From: Piper betle
Taxonomy: Eukaryota > Streptophyta > Magnoliopsida > Piperales > Piperaceae
DNA: 64,000 nucleotides
Direction of reading: 5' to 3'
NCBI GenBank assembly: GCA_033002965.1
Contig: JAURVB010013248.1
Location: 62,001 to 126,000, forward strand
Part shown: positions 35,601 to 48,655 of the stretch, one piece after another
Numbering within the stretch: position 1 is the stretch's first letter
Layout: each line of letters starts with the position of its first letter
The notes under the pieces: model-generated
Seen by the model: only the letters and a program-made list of their open reading frames with translations
Database searches by the model: none
What the model was told of the DNA's origin: nothing
Program-made: the position numbers and the translations under genes

Positions 35601-35879
35601 GTGAGTCTAGATTTATATATTGAAATCTTGGAGTTATTATTATTATTATTATTTTTCTCTATAGCTTGCATGTATCAGCTGATATAATTGCTTAAAATTC
35701 GCAGGTTCTGAAGATTCTGCTCCATTGAGCCAACCTGTTTTTGGGGAAAAGACGTCCACTTCGTCTCCACTTATAAGGCCCTATGCCCGATTTTTAATAG
35801 AGGATGGACACAAATGCTGGGCATTTCTTCAAATGATGATGTTTTGCAAAATTTCTCTCAAATTAGATTGACCTCAGTC

Positions 35880-36255
35880 CAGAAGAGACTCAGTTATGGC
35901 TCTGCTTGAGGACTCTCCAACATCAGGTCGAGGGTTCTTCAAATAAAACACTAGTTCAGGGTATCAATATTTCAGACAATATTTCTGAGAGGGGAGAGAT
36001 AGTTCAGGTCTTGACAAGGTACATAATGTTGAGAGTGAGGCCCACTCAAAGAAGACGATAGAGCTCAGTCTAGAGGACTCTGACTCAGTTATGGCTCATT
36101 TAGGATTCTCCGGGATTGGATTGAAGGTTCTCCTTCAAATATAACTATAGGGTGGTAATATTTCAGACAACTTTTTTCCTGTCAAAGCTGGTCTTCATTC
36201 TTTCTATAATCTATATAACGCTGACATTGAGGATCACTCAAAGAAGATGTTTGAT
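35880..36255 (+). repeat. Imperfect tandem duplication of about 185 bp
   Basis: 35890-36060 and 36070-36250 share ACTCAGTTATGGCTC, AGGACTCTCC/AGGATTCTCC, GGTTCT..TTCAAATA, ATATTTCAGACAA and CACTCAAAGAAGA in the same order and spacing. Both halves look like decayed copies of a coding segment of the gene remnant. Confidence 0.65.
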
Positions 36256-36499
36256 CTGGATTTCTGTGGAGAGAAAATTTGATGGAATAATTATGCGAGT
36301 GAAAGGGTTGAAAATGTTAGTCTTGGAGCGGAGAGATGGGCGAACCATTTAACTTTGTGGATACTATTGGGACTGACATGTTAGCTGCTCAAATGTCTTC
36401 ATTCAGTCATTTCTATGGAACCTGGCAAACAGATTTTCCTGCCTTTGATTGGGACCATGTGTTCGAGGATGAGGTTGTATCAAACAAATAAACCTCTTT

Positions 36500-39400
36500 T
36501 TCTTCTATGTATTCAATATTACATATTTGAACTTAAGTAATCTAGTACTTTGGTTTGTACTGAACTGCTAAAATATTTGAATGAACAGCTAAAGAATGAT
36601 GATTTCTTCTTTTCTATGTTTCAGAGATATACTGCACAGTTACGTTATGATAGAGTGCTTATTTGGTAGGTGTGCAGCCTCCTACAGTCAGTTCATAGTT
36701 GGTTTTCTTGGGCTAAATCTGTTTGACTTTTAATGTCCCAGGACAAATTTTCTTTGTGAGCATTAGATTTAGAACAAACTGAATCTGCAGTGAACTTATG
36801 AATATCTATGTTAAACTGACGCTAGAGGATTCCCACATTTGTAAACTAAACTAGTTGATTGCTTCTCCGCAGTTCTCCTATAAGCCATTGGTGCTCTTTG
36901 TTCTATGTATTAAATTTCTGCAGTAGTCGAGAGCAGATTGAAGGCCATGTGCCAATGCAGGGAAGTTCATATATTTCACAGCAGGCAAAGCTTATTGAAG
37001 ATGAAAGTTTTGGTGATTAGATATGAACTAATCACAGACCAAGAAGTGAATTGGTTTGTTGTAAGAAGAATTGTGCTTGTCGACAGGAAATATCCTCTCT
37101 CCTTGGAAGACTGTTTCAGCTGGCATTGCGTAGTTACTGTAGTTTTGGGTTGCTTGAACTAGGGAAAGCCCAAGCCATCTGATGGTTCACATCTGCATCA
37201 GCTGTACAAGAGAAATGAAGAATATGAAGCATAAGCATTGTTTATGGGCATGTGGAGTGGGAAGGTGAAACCATACAAAAGCAGCTGCCCCATCTTGTTT
37301 ACGGGCATTTTATTTGTTTCTTCTGTTGTGACCAAGTATTGTCAAGATGAGCCACCTCCTAGACGACAATGCTTCACCTAAAGCTGGTAAGTGGCCTGTG
37401 GTTGTCCTCATTCTTGAGTTCAATACATGATTCCTGGGAGCCTGTCCTTGGCAGTTTTTATCTTGCAGCTTCAGACCTTTCACGAGACTCTCAAAAACGA
37501 TTACGATGGGGCAGTGGGTGAGGTGCAGGGCAGGTTGGTCCCCTACCCAGGAGCCTAATACATGTGATTACATCCACCCGTCTGCGCCAGCACTACAACA
37601 CTAGAGGACACCTTATACAATGCTCTTGAGCAAGCATGAGAAAAAGCAACCGGACGAATTAGTACTGCTGATGAATTAAATGAAATGTGGTCCTTGGCTC
37701 CTATTGTCCATCTGTTTGCTGATCTTTTTTCTGCTCCATTTGATCACTTGGGTCACTAAATAAAGGGAGCATAAAGCTGGTATTGAAATCAATGACACCT
37801 TTCTTTTCTGTTTTTACGTTCCGAGGAGCTTATGGTATGGGCACAAGTCTGGTCACTATCCTTTGCTTGGTGCCGAACAAGGTAGCCTAGATCAACCCAT
37901 TCTATGAGCTCTCCTTACCATGTAACATAGACAAGGATCTAGCAAGAGCTTTGCTCATGAGTCATGAGATAAGAGGGTAGGCTCTCAAATCTTGTGGGTA
38001 GGCTTTGGAAGAAGTTGCAGAGGGGGAGAGTGCCCCAAAAGATGAACAAAGGGAGACAAGCCGGCCTCTGATGTGATGGAGATGATGGATCCTTTACGGC
38101 CCTCCGGCGAAGGCGCATCATGGATCATTGAGAAGTTGCTCTCAACCTTTTGCCCGGCCCCTCCTCCATTATTGCCTCTTTCATGGGATCACGTACCCAT
38201 CCCCGTCCCCGCTCATAAGTTAAACTGCTCTCCCTGCTTCTAAACATATTATCATTAGCACTAAGCTCCAATTTGCTAATGTTCACTGGGGACCCTACTC
38301 TCCGAAGTGGTGTCAGACATTGCAAATCTCCGGCGCACATAAATCTCGGCTTGCCATGCCACCCAAGAAGACTTCGAGTTTGTTAAGGGTTGCTAAATTG
38401 TCAAGATCATAGATTTAAAACTCATTTTTATTTTAAAAAATTCCCGGGGTCGAATCCACTGTGCAGCTTGCCGAGTTAAACTAGAGGGATGATTTCGTAT
38501 AATTGATTTTACAAATCACTCACCAAGTTAAAGTTATAAAAATTATCAAAATATATTATCTTTTTATATTAATTAAATTAATAATTTTAAGTATTGGTAA
38601 TCATAAATTTATTTATTTCAAGTGTCAAAAAATTAATATATATTAATTTCATATAATTATTTAATTACATAATAAAAAATTCAATATAATTAACTCCGAG
38701 TCAACTTCGAGTTGACGTCACTCCATGACGTACGAAATTAAATTTAAATTTTGAGTTTTAAGATTATGGTTAAAACATGATATTTATTCTGGAATTTAAT
38801 GGTTTGGAAATGCCACCAAATCTCTTATGAATTGTTCTAGACAAAAGACATATGCCCAGTAGATAAATACTAGGCAAAATGGTGTCATCTGTGGCCTTTG
38901 TTAAAGATAGATTTTAATTTTATAAATAAATTTTCATTATTATCTTATTAAATAATGAGATAGTCGATAACCACATATTCTCTTAGAAATATATTTTAAT
39001 TTTATAGATATAATTTGATTATATTGATTTATTTTCTTTTGTTGTAATTTTGATTGGTCAGATCTACTACTTTTTATCAATGACCACATTTTGCTCCCCT
39101 TTTTATTAATAAAGAGTAAATTTGAACAATAGTTTTTAATACATTAAGATTTTTAACCATGCCTTATATCTTTTGCGAGCACCTAGGGATGGCCCAGTCA
39201 CTTGCAGTAGCCAAGATTCCCGTGTAACACACAAACATTACATAAATTGATTTTTAAAAAATATTGAGATAAATTAATTTGTAAATAGTTTTGAAAAAAA
39301 TAGAAATAAATGTTTATTATATTTAAGAAAATTAAATAAATATAAATGATAACACATAGGTCTATATTATTTATCTAAATTATAATTAACTCTGTTTTAA

Positions 39401-42400
39401 GAATATTTCACTATAAATTCAATTGTAATTTAGTTGTTTGAAAAGATGTTATACTCTTAGAGTATTATTCATTAAAAAATTTCTTGTTATAAGAATCTTT
39501 GATATTATTTTTGGAGATAGATTATTGGTGGAAAAATTACAATTAAGCTAGTGATAGAAACCTTCTCTACTTTAAAAGAGAAGGTAGATGACACACATGG
39601 TGGACTTGTGTGGTACTTGAAATAACCTTTCCTCGGGCTTAATTCTAAACTTATCGAACAAAAATAACAATATTTATCTATTTAACATGATTGCCGGACG
39701 ACGAAATATATTTCTTGAGTAATGTACTTTCAATTAGGTCTCAGCATGACATTATTGAGTACCTTTAACCAATATTACAACAGTCATTACAATTAATTGG
39801 CTATCTTAAGGCTCAAACTACTGCTCGTTGGGCTTTATGCATGCATGGAAATACAAACCATTTTCACAAGAAAAATGCTATATATATATAGTGTTTGTTT
39901 CAAATCTTAATTTATCAGCACAACATTCCATTATTTTAAATTCTGCATTTCCATTGTCTACTTCTTTGGGATTTTTGTTAAGTACTCAAAACTAAACAAA
40001 TCCCCCTCAAACCATAGTTGGAATCTTTTGTACTTATCATTTCTAATGCAATAAATTAATCAAAATATGAATGAATATACAATTTTACATGAAAAATTGA
40101 AATTATCAACCATATAACTTATGTCATTTTTATCATTTAATTCAGCTAAACTATGAGAAAAATATAATAAGCTTTTAATAGTTTTTATTACTTGGGGAGT
40201 CAAATGCAGTCTGCAAGCACAAAGTCTTATTAACTTGGAGTCATCCGTAGAGTTGGACTCGAAGAGTCAATTTAGGAGACAAATGTCGACCTTTCAACAC
40301 CATGCTACACTGCTCAATGGTGAGATCATCACGAGTTCGACATTGCAGAAAATAAAAACAAAATTATGTCAAATAAAATATATACATTGATAAAGGGCTA
40401 AAAAAATATAGAAGTTGGTGCAATGCAAGTTGTCCCTTTATTTTATACATGTTTAGTGTGTTCATGGTTAAATGTTTTAGTTATTAGAGGTCTTAATATC
40501 TCAACAGTGAACAATTTAAGCTTGTGACACCTATGCTTCATATGTACTTAGGCAGTGTGATCCCTATGAAAATCAGCTGGTATCTTATATATAAAATGAC
40601 CACTTTACATTCTTTGTTATCTTGATTAGCAATTTTCACATTCCTAGCTTCTTGAATTTCATGGCTCATTCATCATACTTGTTTTCCCTGCGAAGAAATA
40701 CTTACCTTATAATTAGGCCAATGTATACCATATTAATGATGATATCTATCTAGCTTATCAAGTTATTCTTTTTATCACACATGGTTCTTACTTCCTTAAA
40801 AGAACAATTTTTCATAAAACTTGACTATGATGGTTTCTATTATGACCATGGAAATTAAAATTTATTCTTACTTATAAAGCTTAATTACTACCATCCAAGG
40901 TCACTGCCATATACTACACATTTTTGCCAATAAAAACCAGATGCAAGGGACAAGAGGGCCAACCAATGGTGTGGGCCATTCATTAAATGACCTGGGCAAG
41001 GACTTGTTACCATCTTAGACAGTAACCACTCAGAGTCCTCCCACCATGATTCTCCCATAGCCAACTTGTTCAGACGTTGATAGACTGCATTTCAATCCAT
41101 TTCTCAGAAGTGTGACATCTTTCTTTTCATCTATTAACTACTTCCACTTCGAATATGTAAATAACACACATTCCAAGAAACCCAGTAAATATATTGGCCA
41201 ATGTGAAAGAGTTTGAAGCAGCATAATCAACTTCAAATTTAAAGCCAAGAATGCCGGAAAAATCAGGGGCTTCTGATCATCTCACACACCCCACAAGTTT
41301 GCAAAACTCCCATAAATACCCAAGTACATTCTACCCACATATATGGATTTAGTTGATTGGGAAGCTTTGTTGCAGGCTCTGCCATGGTCCTCCTCATCGT
41401 ACATATAGCTAGTCTGCAACATACATGTAATACATATATCTCCCCTCAACCATTTGAGAGACTTAATATCGATGCACTGCATTGTGTGTGTATTATATAA
41501 GCTAGCTCTTACTACACTACCATGGCTACAATATTGCTGCAACCTTTTTGCACCACCTTGTTAGCAAAGAACAGGCTGCTCTGATTGATTCATACCCCTT
41601 TTCTCTTTAGACGTTAAAAGATGGCCTCCTCTAGCACTGATCAGAGGTGTAGACTTTGGCTATGCACTGTTGTGTTATAAACTTTTATCATGTGTGTTTT
41701 GGCAATGCCTGTGTATTGGGTACTGTTGCATAGTGTTTTACAGTTGGAAGCTCTAATTTAATTTGGTTGGTGGGTGCTTCCCTGACACTATTATAAATAT
41801 CCATCAAAGTGTATTAATAAACAAGTTTGTGTATGAACTATGAATTGGGTACTTGTTATGTTTAGCTAGCTACCTTCCCAGCTGATCACTACATTTTATA
41901 TACAATTTGGTGTCTAGCTAGCTAATTAGTAATTGCCCTTTATTTATCGGAAAATACAGTTCATGTCTTCGTCGAAATACATATACACGGACATGGAAAT
42001 TGAAAAATCATGGAGGAAAACGTTAGTTGATTTCAATTAATGTAGAAATAGAACTATATTCAAATGTTTTATAGTTTGCAAATTAGCTTATGTAAGAGAG
42101 GAGTGATAAAAAGATGTTTATGAAGTACTGTTTACTTACCATTGTTAGAAGACAGATACCAGAACAGGCGAGCGTTAAATAAACCATTCATGGTATCTCC
42201 TTTAGATTTGACAATGTAGCCTTCTGGTTAGGGATAACATTTATCATTGGATTACAACATGGCATGTAGTAGGTTTCAAACCCAATTTACAATGGTGTTT
42301 ACCTCTTTGGTTTTGAGAAAATCACTACATCTACAATAGTATGGGTTTTTTATACAAACCGGACCAGGACTTGTTTCTATATAAATGAATTAATATAAGA

Positions 42401-43560
42401 TCATGCATGCGAATAGATTTAAAGACGTCTTTTCCATCAAACTTTGTTCTTCTAATGGAGTCAATTTCTACCACCCATAAGTTTTGTTGACAAACTAATA
42501 AGATGAAAAATTCAGAATACAATTATAGAATGATATCTTCATATATTAAAACATATATGAGATTCAAAGAATTGGAAAATTAATGTCTCATGACTTAGAT
42601 TTTATTGAACACCAAATGAGTGGATACATCTGGAAGTTGCAAACTCACGCATAGAGTTATACAGATATACGAAAATGATAGAGTGTGAACCATATTTTAC
42701 ATATAAACTTTGTGAACCAGCATCATCACTGCTAATTTTTTATCTAATGGTTTACATTAAATAATTACTAATAGGTATTTTAAAAATTACAGTAATTACA
42801 ACTTATAACTCCTCAATCTGAACCATTGGAGGAAACTTTAACAGCTACAATGCAAATTAACAAAGTTCATAAATTTAAAAAAGTTCACACTTAAGCATAC
42901 ATGTGTGTGTGTGTTGTTTGTACATGTTTGCGTGTTGTTCGTATGTGTGTGGGTGTGCGCACATGTAAAATAGGTTGTCATCAAATAATCTTAAAAACTC
43001 TTGAAACAAAGTCAAGTAGAAGTTTGGCTTGCAATTAAAACAAGTAGATATGATCACCTATTAATGTGTTTCAACTACTCACCATCGTTTTCTGAGCTGT
43101 TTTGCATGGTTAACACAGAAAATTGTATGATCCAAACTTAAAATCTCTTAAATCATGCTGCTTCAACAGTCATGTTAATTTTCGCATGCAAGTTAGCTGC
43201 GTATTAGCCGCTCAATTATTTTGTTAGAACTTGGAAGCTTTCAAAGTAGCTAGGTAGACCCGAACCCTATAAGCAATATATATTGAAGTTAAATATGTCA
43301 AAGATCAGTAAATGTTTGTGGTCATCACATGAATGCATATTAGGTCATATATATATATGGTTTGATATATGGCACAACACATAAATGTTTCAAACCCATA
43401 AAAAATGCAGATAATTTCACCATCATCATAGACCTTATTTGATTAGACAAGGTAAAATCTTATATATTTTACCAGCTTTCTGATCTCTTATCACAGACCA
43501 TATCAAAGCATATTTCGATCACAAGTCTGCATATCATTTCCAATTCTTTTGTTCATCAAT
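36500..43560. other. Long gene-poor stretch
   Basis: 36500-37180 may hold further decayed pieces of the upstream gene (short frame at 36938-37162). 37181-43560 has only short frames without family motifs, on either strand. GTCGAATCCACTGTGCAGC near 38449 resembles phrases in plant retroelement flanks but could not be placed. 42900-42965 is a TG-rich run. No RNA gene was recognised. Confidence 0.45.
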
Positions 43561-43563
43561 TAG

Positions 43564-43641
43564 TTTCCTAATTCTCTATATATTATAATGTATAACTAAT
43601 GATCATTAGTTGTACATTATAATATATAGAGAATTAGGAAA
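43564..43641. repeat. Near-perfect 78-bp palindrome
   Basis: Two 39-bp arms meet with no spacer at GATC (centre 43602/43603). By eye the arms differ at one position, T versus C, which would still pair as G-U in RNA. TTTCCTAATTCTCTATATAT on the left returns as ATATATAGAGAATTAGGAAA on the right. AT-rich, no coding potential. It could be a small MITE, a hairpin RNA source, or a replication or assembly artefact. Confidence 0.9.
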
Positions 43642-44870
43642 AATAACCATACCGTCATGAATTATAAGACCAAATTTAGGTTTCACAATATTGTCATGGT
43701 TGAGAAGAAAGTATACAAGCATCAACAAAACTACAAGTCTCAGATTTTAACTACAAGGATACCATATATATAAAATCCATCTACATACCTAAATATATAT
43801 GGAGAAAACGTGCATTATTTTGTGGTTTTTCAAATATAAAATTTTTTTATGGTTATGAGGTAGCTGCTTAAATAAATGAAAATTCTAACCTGCTCATACT
43901 AGATCAAGAACATTGGAATAAAATAACTCCATTCCACGCAGTGTATGCAAACACAGCTTATACAAAAGAAATGTTAGAATATGAATGTTTTCTGATCATT
44001 ATGGATCTCTCTGCCCATTTATTATAGTAATCAAAATATTGCAATTGAAAAAAACATGCTCTTCTGACCAGCTTATAACTTACAAAGCTCCAGGAAAGTG
44101 CTTGTATACTAGTGTATGAATCTGTCTTATCCTTCGAAAACATAGCTTGTCTTGTGACCGACACAAACCACTAGCACTAGTGTCTTTCAACATTGTATCT
44201 AATGCGGTAATCATTTCCAACTGATCATCCCAAGGAATCAGAAGATAAGGAATGGATGGAGCAAATAAAATCGAGATCTGACCTTGCAATGTCTGATAGT
44301 TGTGCCTTCTTAGATACCCTCTCTCCCTCTATCTCTCTCTGTATGTGCGTTAAAATTGACTCACGGAGCTGTAGAGCTCTTAACCATGCCAGGAATAAAC
44401 AAAACCAACAAAAATGGAAAAGAAGATAACTTGAAAGGCATCAATATATCGGAGTATATTCCATTTAGCAGACACTTTCTGCATCAAAACAAGTCAGAAT
44501 GCATAAAGGACGAAGACATACAAATAATATAAAGGGGACATATCAAACAATGCAAAGATCCTCTTTTGATATGAGACTGCGAACAAGTATCGGTCTTGCT
44601 TTAGATGAATGCAGGGTCCACAAAGGGCAAATGTGACCGGAGATGGTACTGCTTAGATCTTCATTTGTACCTATGCCTGTATCCATTTACAAGATAAAAG
44701 AGGAGAAAGAAAGAGAGAAGTATCCAGCTTTCTTTTAGGTATCCAGCTCAGAGCTCCATCTATCTATGATACATATCCCACCACTAATCAAAACCAGGAA
44801 AACCTCCATGAGAGATAAGCTTTCAAGGTAGAAAACCCAGATAGAAAAAGATGAGGATGATGATGATCAG

Positions 44871-44873
<3 letters not shown>

Positions 44874-44916
<43 letters not shown>
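44874..44916. repeat. (AT)n microsatellite
   Basis: Uninterrupted AT dinucleotides about 130 bp beyond the 3' end of the B3 gene. The stretch 43642-44873 around it has only short frames without recognised motifs. Confidence 0.95.
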
Positions 44917-44921
<5 letters not shown>

Positions 44922-45049
44922 CTCTCAAATCTCTAACCATGAAATAGATGAATGATATAAAGCTAGCTAGCCAAACCAAGTTGATGTACTTCAATCTAGC
45001 TAACTAGCTTGAGCTTTTTCCTCCTTCAATCAACCAAACAACCAACTAA

Positions 45050-46119
45050 TCAGATATCCAAAGACAAAGACAAAGATGGCTTCCCTTTCTCTGCAGCTCC
45101 TCCTGAGCTGTTGAATCATCACCACCACATAGCCGGAGCTGCGGAGGCGGCAACAATGGCAGCAACGAGGCTGCCGCACTTGTTGCAATAGCACCACTAC
45201 TACTAGTGCGGCTACTCTCTCCCCGGAGGTGGACTGTTCCAAGTTCACTCCAAACAGCCTCATCCTCTTCCCCGCCGCCGCCGCCTTTCCATGCGCCACC
45301 GGCACCGACTCGAACACATCCGGCGGCGCACCACCTTCCCTTCCACCGCTGGCTATTGGAGGTGGCGGCCGGAGACAATAATACCCATAATTGAATTGCA
45401 TATGGTTACTATACACCCTCGGACTGATCATAGGCGAGAAGAAGAGCTTCCCCACGGCGCCGGTCGGTACTGGTGGTACTGCACCGGCAGGCCACGGAGC
45501 GACTCATCGAAGACGACGTCAGGGCGCCGCCGCCAGTCGATGAAAAAGCGCTCGCTGCTGGTGCCGGAGCCGGACCTGTCGAAGGAGACGACGTCCCCGG
45601 CGTCGAGCTTCTTCTCCTTCACGAATCGGCTCCAACCTTTGGTCATCACGTAGCTCTGGCTGCTGTTCCAGTAGGAGTACCGGAAGCCCCACGGCTTGCC
45701 TGAGCGGTCCTCGAAGCTCAGGAGCAGGCCCTTCTCGTTGGCCGACGAGTCCAAGGGGAAGTACCTCTCGGCGTGCTGCTTGGGGATGACGAGCCGGTTG
45801 AGCTCCCGACGTCGCTCGGCGTCACCACTTTCTCAAACATATGCTCCCTCTCGCCGGAGCTCCTCGCCGACGTCTCTCCCCGGCCGGTGCCGGCGTCGAA
45901 GACCAGTGGGGGGATGAAGTAGTGGTTATGCTGGAAGGAGGAGGAGGAGGAGGTGGTGCTGGCGGAGGAGGAGAAGGAGGGGGAGGAAGGAGAAGGGTGG
46001 CCAACTCGCACCTCTTCTCTGACCTCCATGGCTTGCTTCTTCTTCACCCCTTCTTCTTCTTCTTCTTCTTCCTCTTCTACCTCGCCGAGCTCGCCGCTTC
46101 TTTCTTCAATAAACACCAT
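45050..46119 (-). CDS. B3-domain transcription factor, NGATHA/RAV-like, single exon
   Basis: A nuclear B3 DNA-binding factor of the NGATHA type, which in model plants controls organ growth. Start ATG at 46119. Residues 15-23 are an acidic Glu run and 40-62 are Ser-rich. The B3 domain starts at about residue 92 ([14 protein letters not shown]) and contains [36 protein letters not shown] and [20 protein letters not shown] motif follows at about 45270-45230 (RLFGV repression motif). The likely true end is [12 protein letters not shown] with the stop at 45050-45052, an LxLxL (EAR-like) tail. As read, one base is missing at each of four points: 45804 (in the conserved DVGKLNRL), C4 at 45450-45453, C4 at 45221-45224 and C3 at 45083-45085 (plus-strand bases). 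The first two are well supported by conserved sequence; the last two are inferred from frame quality. The restored length would be about 357 residues, usual for this family. Confidence 0.87.
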
Positions 46120-46560
46120 GAATATGGTGCAAGTGGATCTATATATATATATATTCTATTGCTACCAAGAAATAGATCCAGAGAAGGAATCAAAGCTCAT
46201 CACTCAGCCTCTAGAACTCGTTTGTGATGCAAGAATCCGACGAAAACCGGAGAAACCCAGACGGGAAACAAGCTCAAACACTAGTGAAAAGGCTTGATTC
46301 ATTACTCTTGCTGCAAAGGGATGAACCTATCTCTCTGAGCTAGCCAGACAAGCTAGCTACCATGGATTGTTAACAAGCTAATAAGGATCTGGATCAACCA
46401 TCGAAGCTTCCTCGTCTGCAGCTCAGAACAATTATACGAGGTGAGCAGGTTCAGAAAGAGAGAGAGTGCGTGTGAAGAAGAAGGAGAAGGAGAAGAACAA
46501 TTGGGAAGAAGGGGAGGAGAGAAGGTCAGGGCTATAACTACATAACTATAATAAGGGAAG

Positions 46561-46567
46561 CTTTATA
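46561..46567 (-). promoter_or_regulatory. Putative TATA box of the B3 gene
   Basis: TATAAAG on the minus strand, about 440 bp upstream of the ATG. The intervening leader (46120-46535) is GA-rich (AGAAGAAGGAGAAGGAGAAG in plus sense near 46476) and contains a short AT run at 46141-46152; an intron in the leader cannot be excluded. Confidence 0.4.
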
Positions 46568-46569
46568 CG

Positions 46570-48655
46570 CAGGGGCCCTGCGAATTTATATGGGTCTTTG
46601 TTCATGTGATTTCGTCCTTTTCCATCACTTGGGTATTTATATTTTCGTGTTTGAGATCAAGTATTAATGTTGTGAAGATGATGTATAGTTGCAAAGGAAG
46701 ATGAGAAGGCTTTATTGATTGATGGGGAGGATAATATGGGAGAAGCTTGGTGATCTAATCTTAGCCTAGAGTTTAGTTGTATTAAAAGTGTTTCTTGACT
46801 TTGATGGCTGCCGGTTTTTTCCTCTGCACTGCCGTGATGTGTACAAGAGCTGCTTACCCACCTGCGTCTCTGGCCGCCATTTCTCTATCCCCAGGAATTG
46901 TGCCTAACATCATCTGCACATGTTTGGTGTCCTATCAACGAAGATAACAACTTTTAGGGAGATAATTAATTTTCGGCATCAAATCCTGAGGAAGTTGGCG
47001 TCAAAAAGTACATGTACCCGTCTAAAATTTTATTATTGACGATCACACGAATCTTAATTTATTATACACGCCGTCCATACCCTATGGGTACCATGTTAAA
47101 AAATGAGAAGAAGAATTAACTTTGGATCCCAAGCCCTTATAACGTTGGCGTAAAAAAGTCATATGCATTATAATTTCAAATATTAATAATAAATGATTAT
47201 ATATAATAATGAATTATATATAATGATAGTTCAAATTATGTCTTTAGAACAAATATATATATTAGTGAAGAACTAACAGCAAGCAGCTTGTAATCATATA
47301 TATAGTTGAAATTAAGAACATCAACTCTTTGAAAATCTATTTTTCACTTGCAAGCTTTGAAAAATTAAAATCTTTTTTAACTTGAGTTGCTGTTGTTTGA
47401 CAGTAAAGGTCATGGTTCAGTGGACATAGAGTCATAGATGAAGAAATACTAATTTTCTTGGAGTTTTATCTCATCTTCAGCTTGAAGAGCTTTAATTTCT
47501 TCCAACATTCTTTAATCTAATTATTGAGACAAGTCAGTTTTTTTTTGGGTCATCAATATTTTTCACGTTTGGCTGTTTAATTAATTAGTAAACATTCATG
47601 TTGTGTAGGGTTTTATTCAATTTAAGTCATCTGTAAAATGTAAAATTTCATTTCGAAATAATTCTCATAATATTACAATAGCTTCTATCTATCATGGACA
47701 CATGATAGTTTACATGTCTTAAAACCGAAATCCTTGCGGAAGAGGTATTATCAAATAAAAATAAAAGTTTGATCCTTCATCCTTGACAAAAGAGTTCTAG
47801 CCATGCATTTACATATGTAAATGCTGCATTTAGGGTTTAGAGAATAGAGATCATATATTTTTTTCCGCATAAGAAATCAGATTAGGTTTCAGTAAGTGGT
47901 TCAGGATTTCAAATACAAATGAATAAAGTCCACAACCACAATCTATATCGATCCCGAAAACCAGGAACACCGAATTCATTTTAATTCGAATTCGATGATT
48001 TAAATATGCAGCGGATGTTTCAATTTATAAGGTCAATCAATCAATTAATTGATAAGGATGATAAAATATTTTAATTGATACAATCTTTTCCTTAAATCGT
48101 CTAACATTTCTTAGATAATAAAAGTATGGTACTATGTCAAAAATATTGTCTTCCACACGCAATAGCCGGAATATATTAATTTAATATCAATTATTTTTAA
48201 TTGATTAATATTCCATATATTTATTTTAATGGAACAAATCAATTCTCTTAAAATTAAATTTATCTTCACCAAAATTATAATTTAGATGGGCCCACACAAT
48301 CATGAATGGCCCACAAAATAGTCGGTCAACACGCACTTATGACATGGGTGGGTTGAACTGCTACAAGGTATTAAGCACAATATTACATATTTCTATATAT
48401 TGTGCTTGCTATATTATTATGCACATTAACATCAACAATTTTCATGGTTCCAAGGATGACGATATCAGAACAAATTTTACAGATTATATTTGACTTTGTA
48501 TCTTAAAAATAACAGCCCGATCTCAGATATATCTTACACAGTTTTAGCTAGCAATTAGTGGGCAGTTCATAGTCCAATTACAAGCACAATATTTGATCTT
48601 GACTACTCCGTTTTTTATTTGTTTAATTAGTAGATGTGTCAAAACTATAATAATC
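46570..48655. other. AT-rich spacer upstream of the B3 gene
   Basis: No supported gene. Around 47930-48020 the phrase AAATATGCAGCGGATG near an AATTCGAATTCGAT palindrome resembles flanks of plant copia LTRs, but no pair was found. Confidence 0.4.

Larger units (their letters stand above)
28524..36480 (+). pseudogene. Unrecognised plant gene remnant, split by an LTR retrotransposon
   Basis: I do not recognise the family. The 5' piece (28524-28912) starts at ATG 28524 (MAGSGSSGHKSWFTLLPLAP), frameshifts near 28640, and continues with SDIADNWLHIHPPV and LPPSLVSSF. The retroelement at about 28913-32618 follows. On its far side coding-like sequence resumes: about 32619-32753 (NVEPSVFMHHFGKNSK) with a GT donor at 32754, and a large exon from 33525 after a TATAG acceptor, Ser/Asn-rich, running to about 34850 with a frame change near 34290. 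Weaker pieces follow at 35706-36480 in mixed frames (SFYNLYNADIEDHSKKMFDL; FSHFYGTWQTDFPAFDWDH). Low-complexity Ser content and no catalytic motif suggest a large regulatory or structural protein. Several stops indicate a pseudogene, though some may be consensus errors. Confidence 0.5.

Noticed and set aside
37939..38340. Adjacent minus-strand ORFs of 60 and 71 codons
   Set aside because: No motif recognised. They could be retroelement debris, but nothing supports a call.
36500..43560. Search by eye for tRNA genes and known plant miRNAs
   Set aside because: No cloverleaf with conserved boxes and none of the common conserved miRNA sequences was found. A tool-based scan would be more sensitive.
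45206..46297. Several plus-strand ORFs across the B3 gene
   Set aside because: Antisense shadows of the GC-rich B3 coding strand with no motifs.
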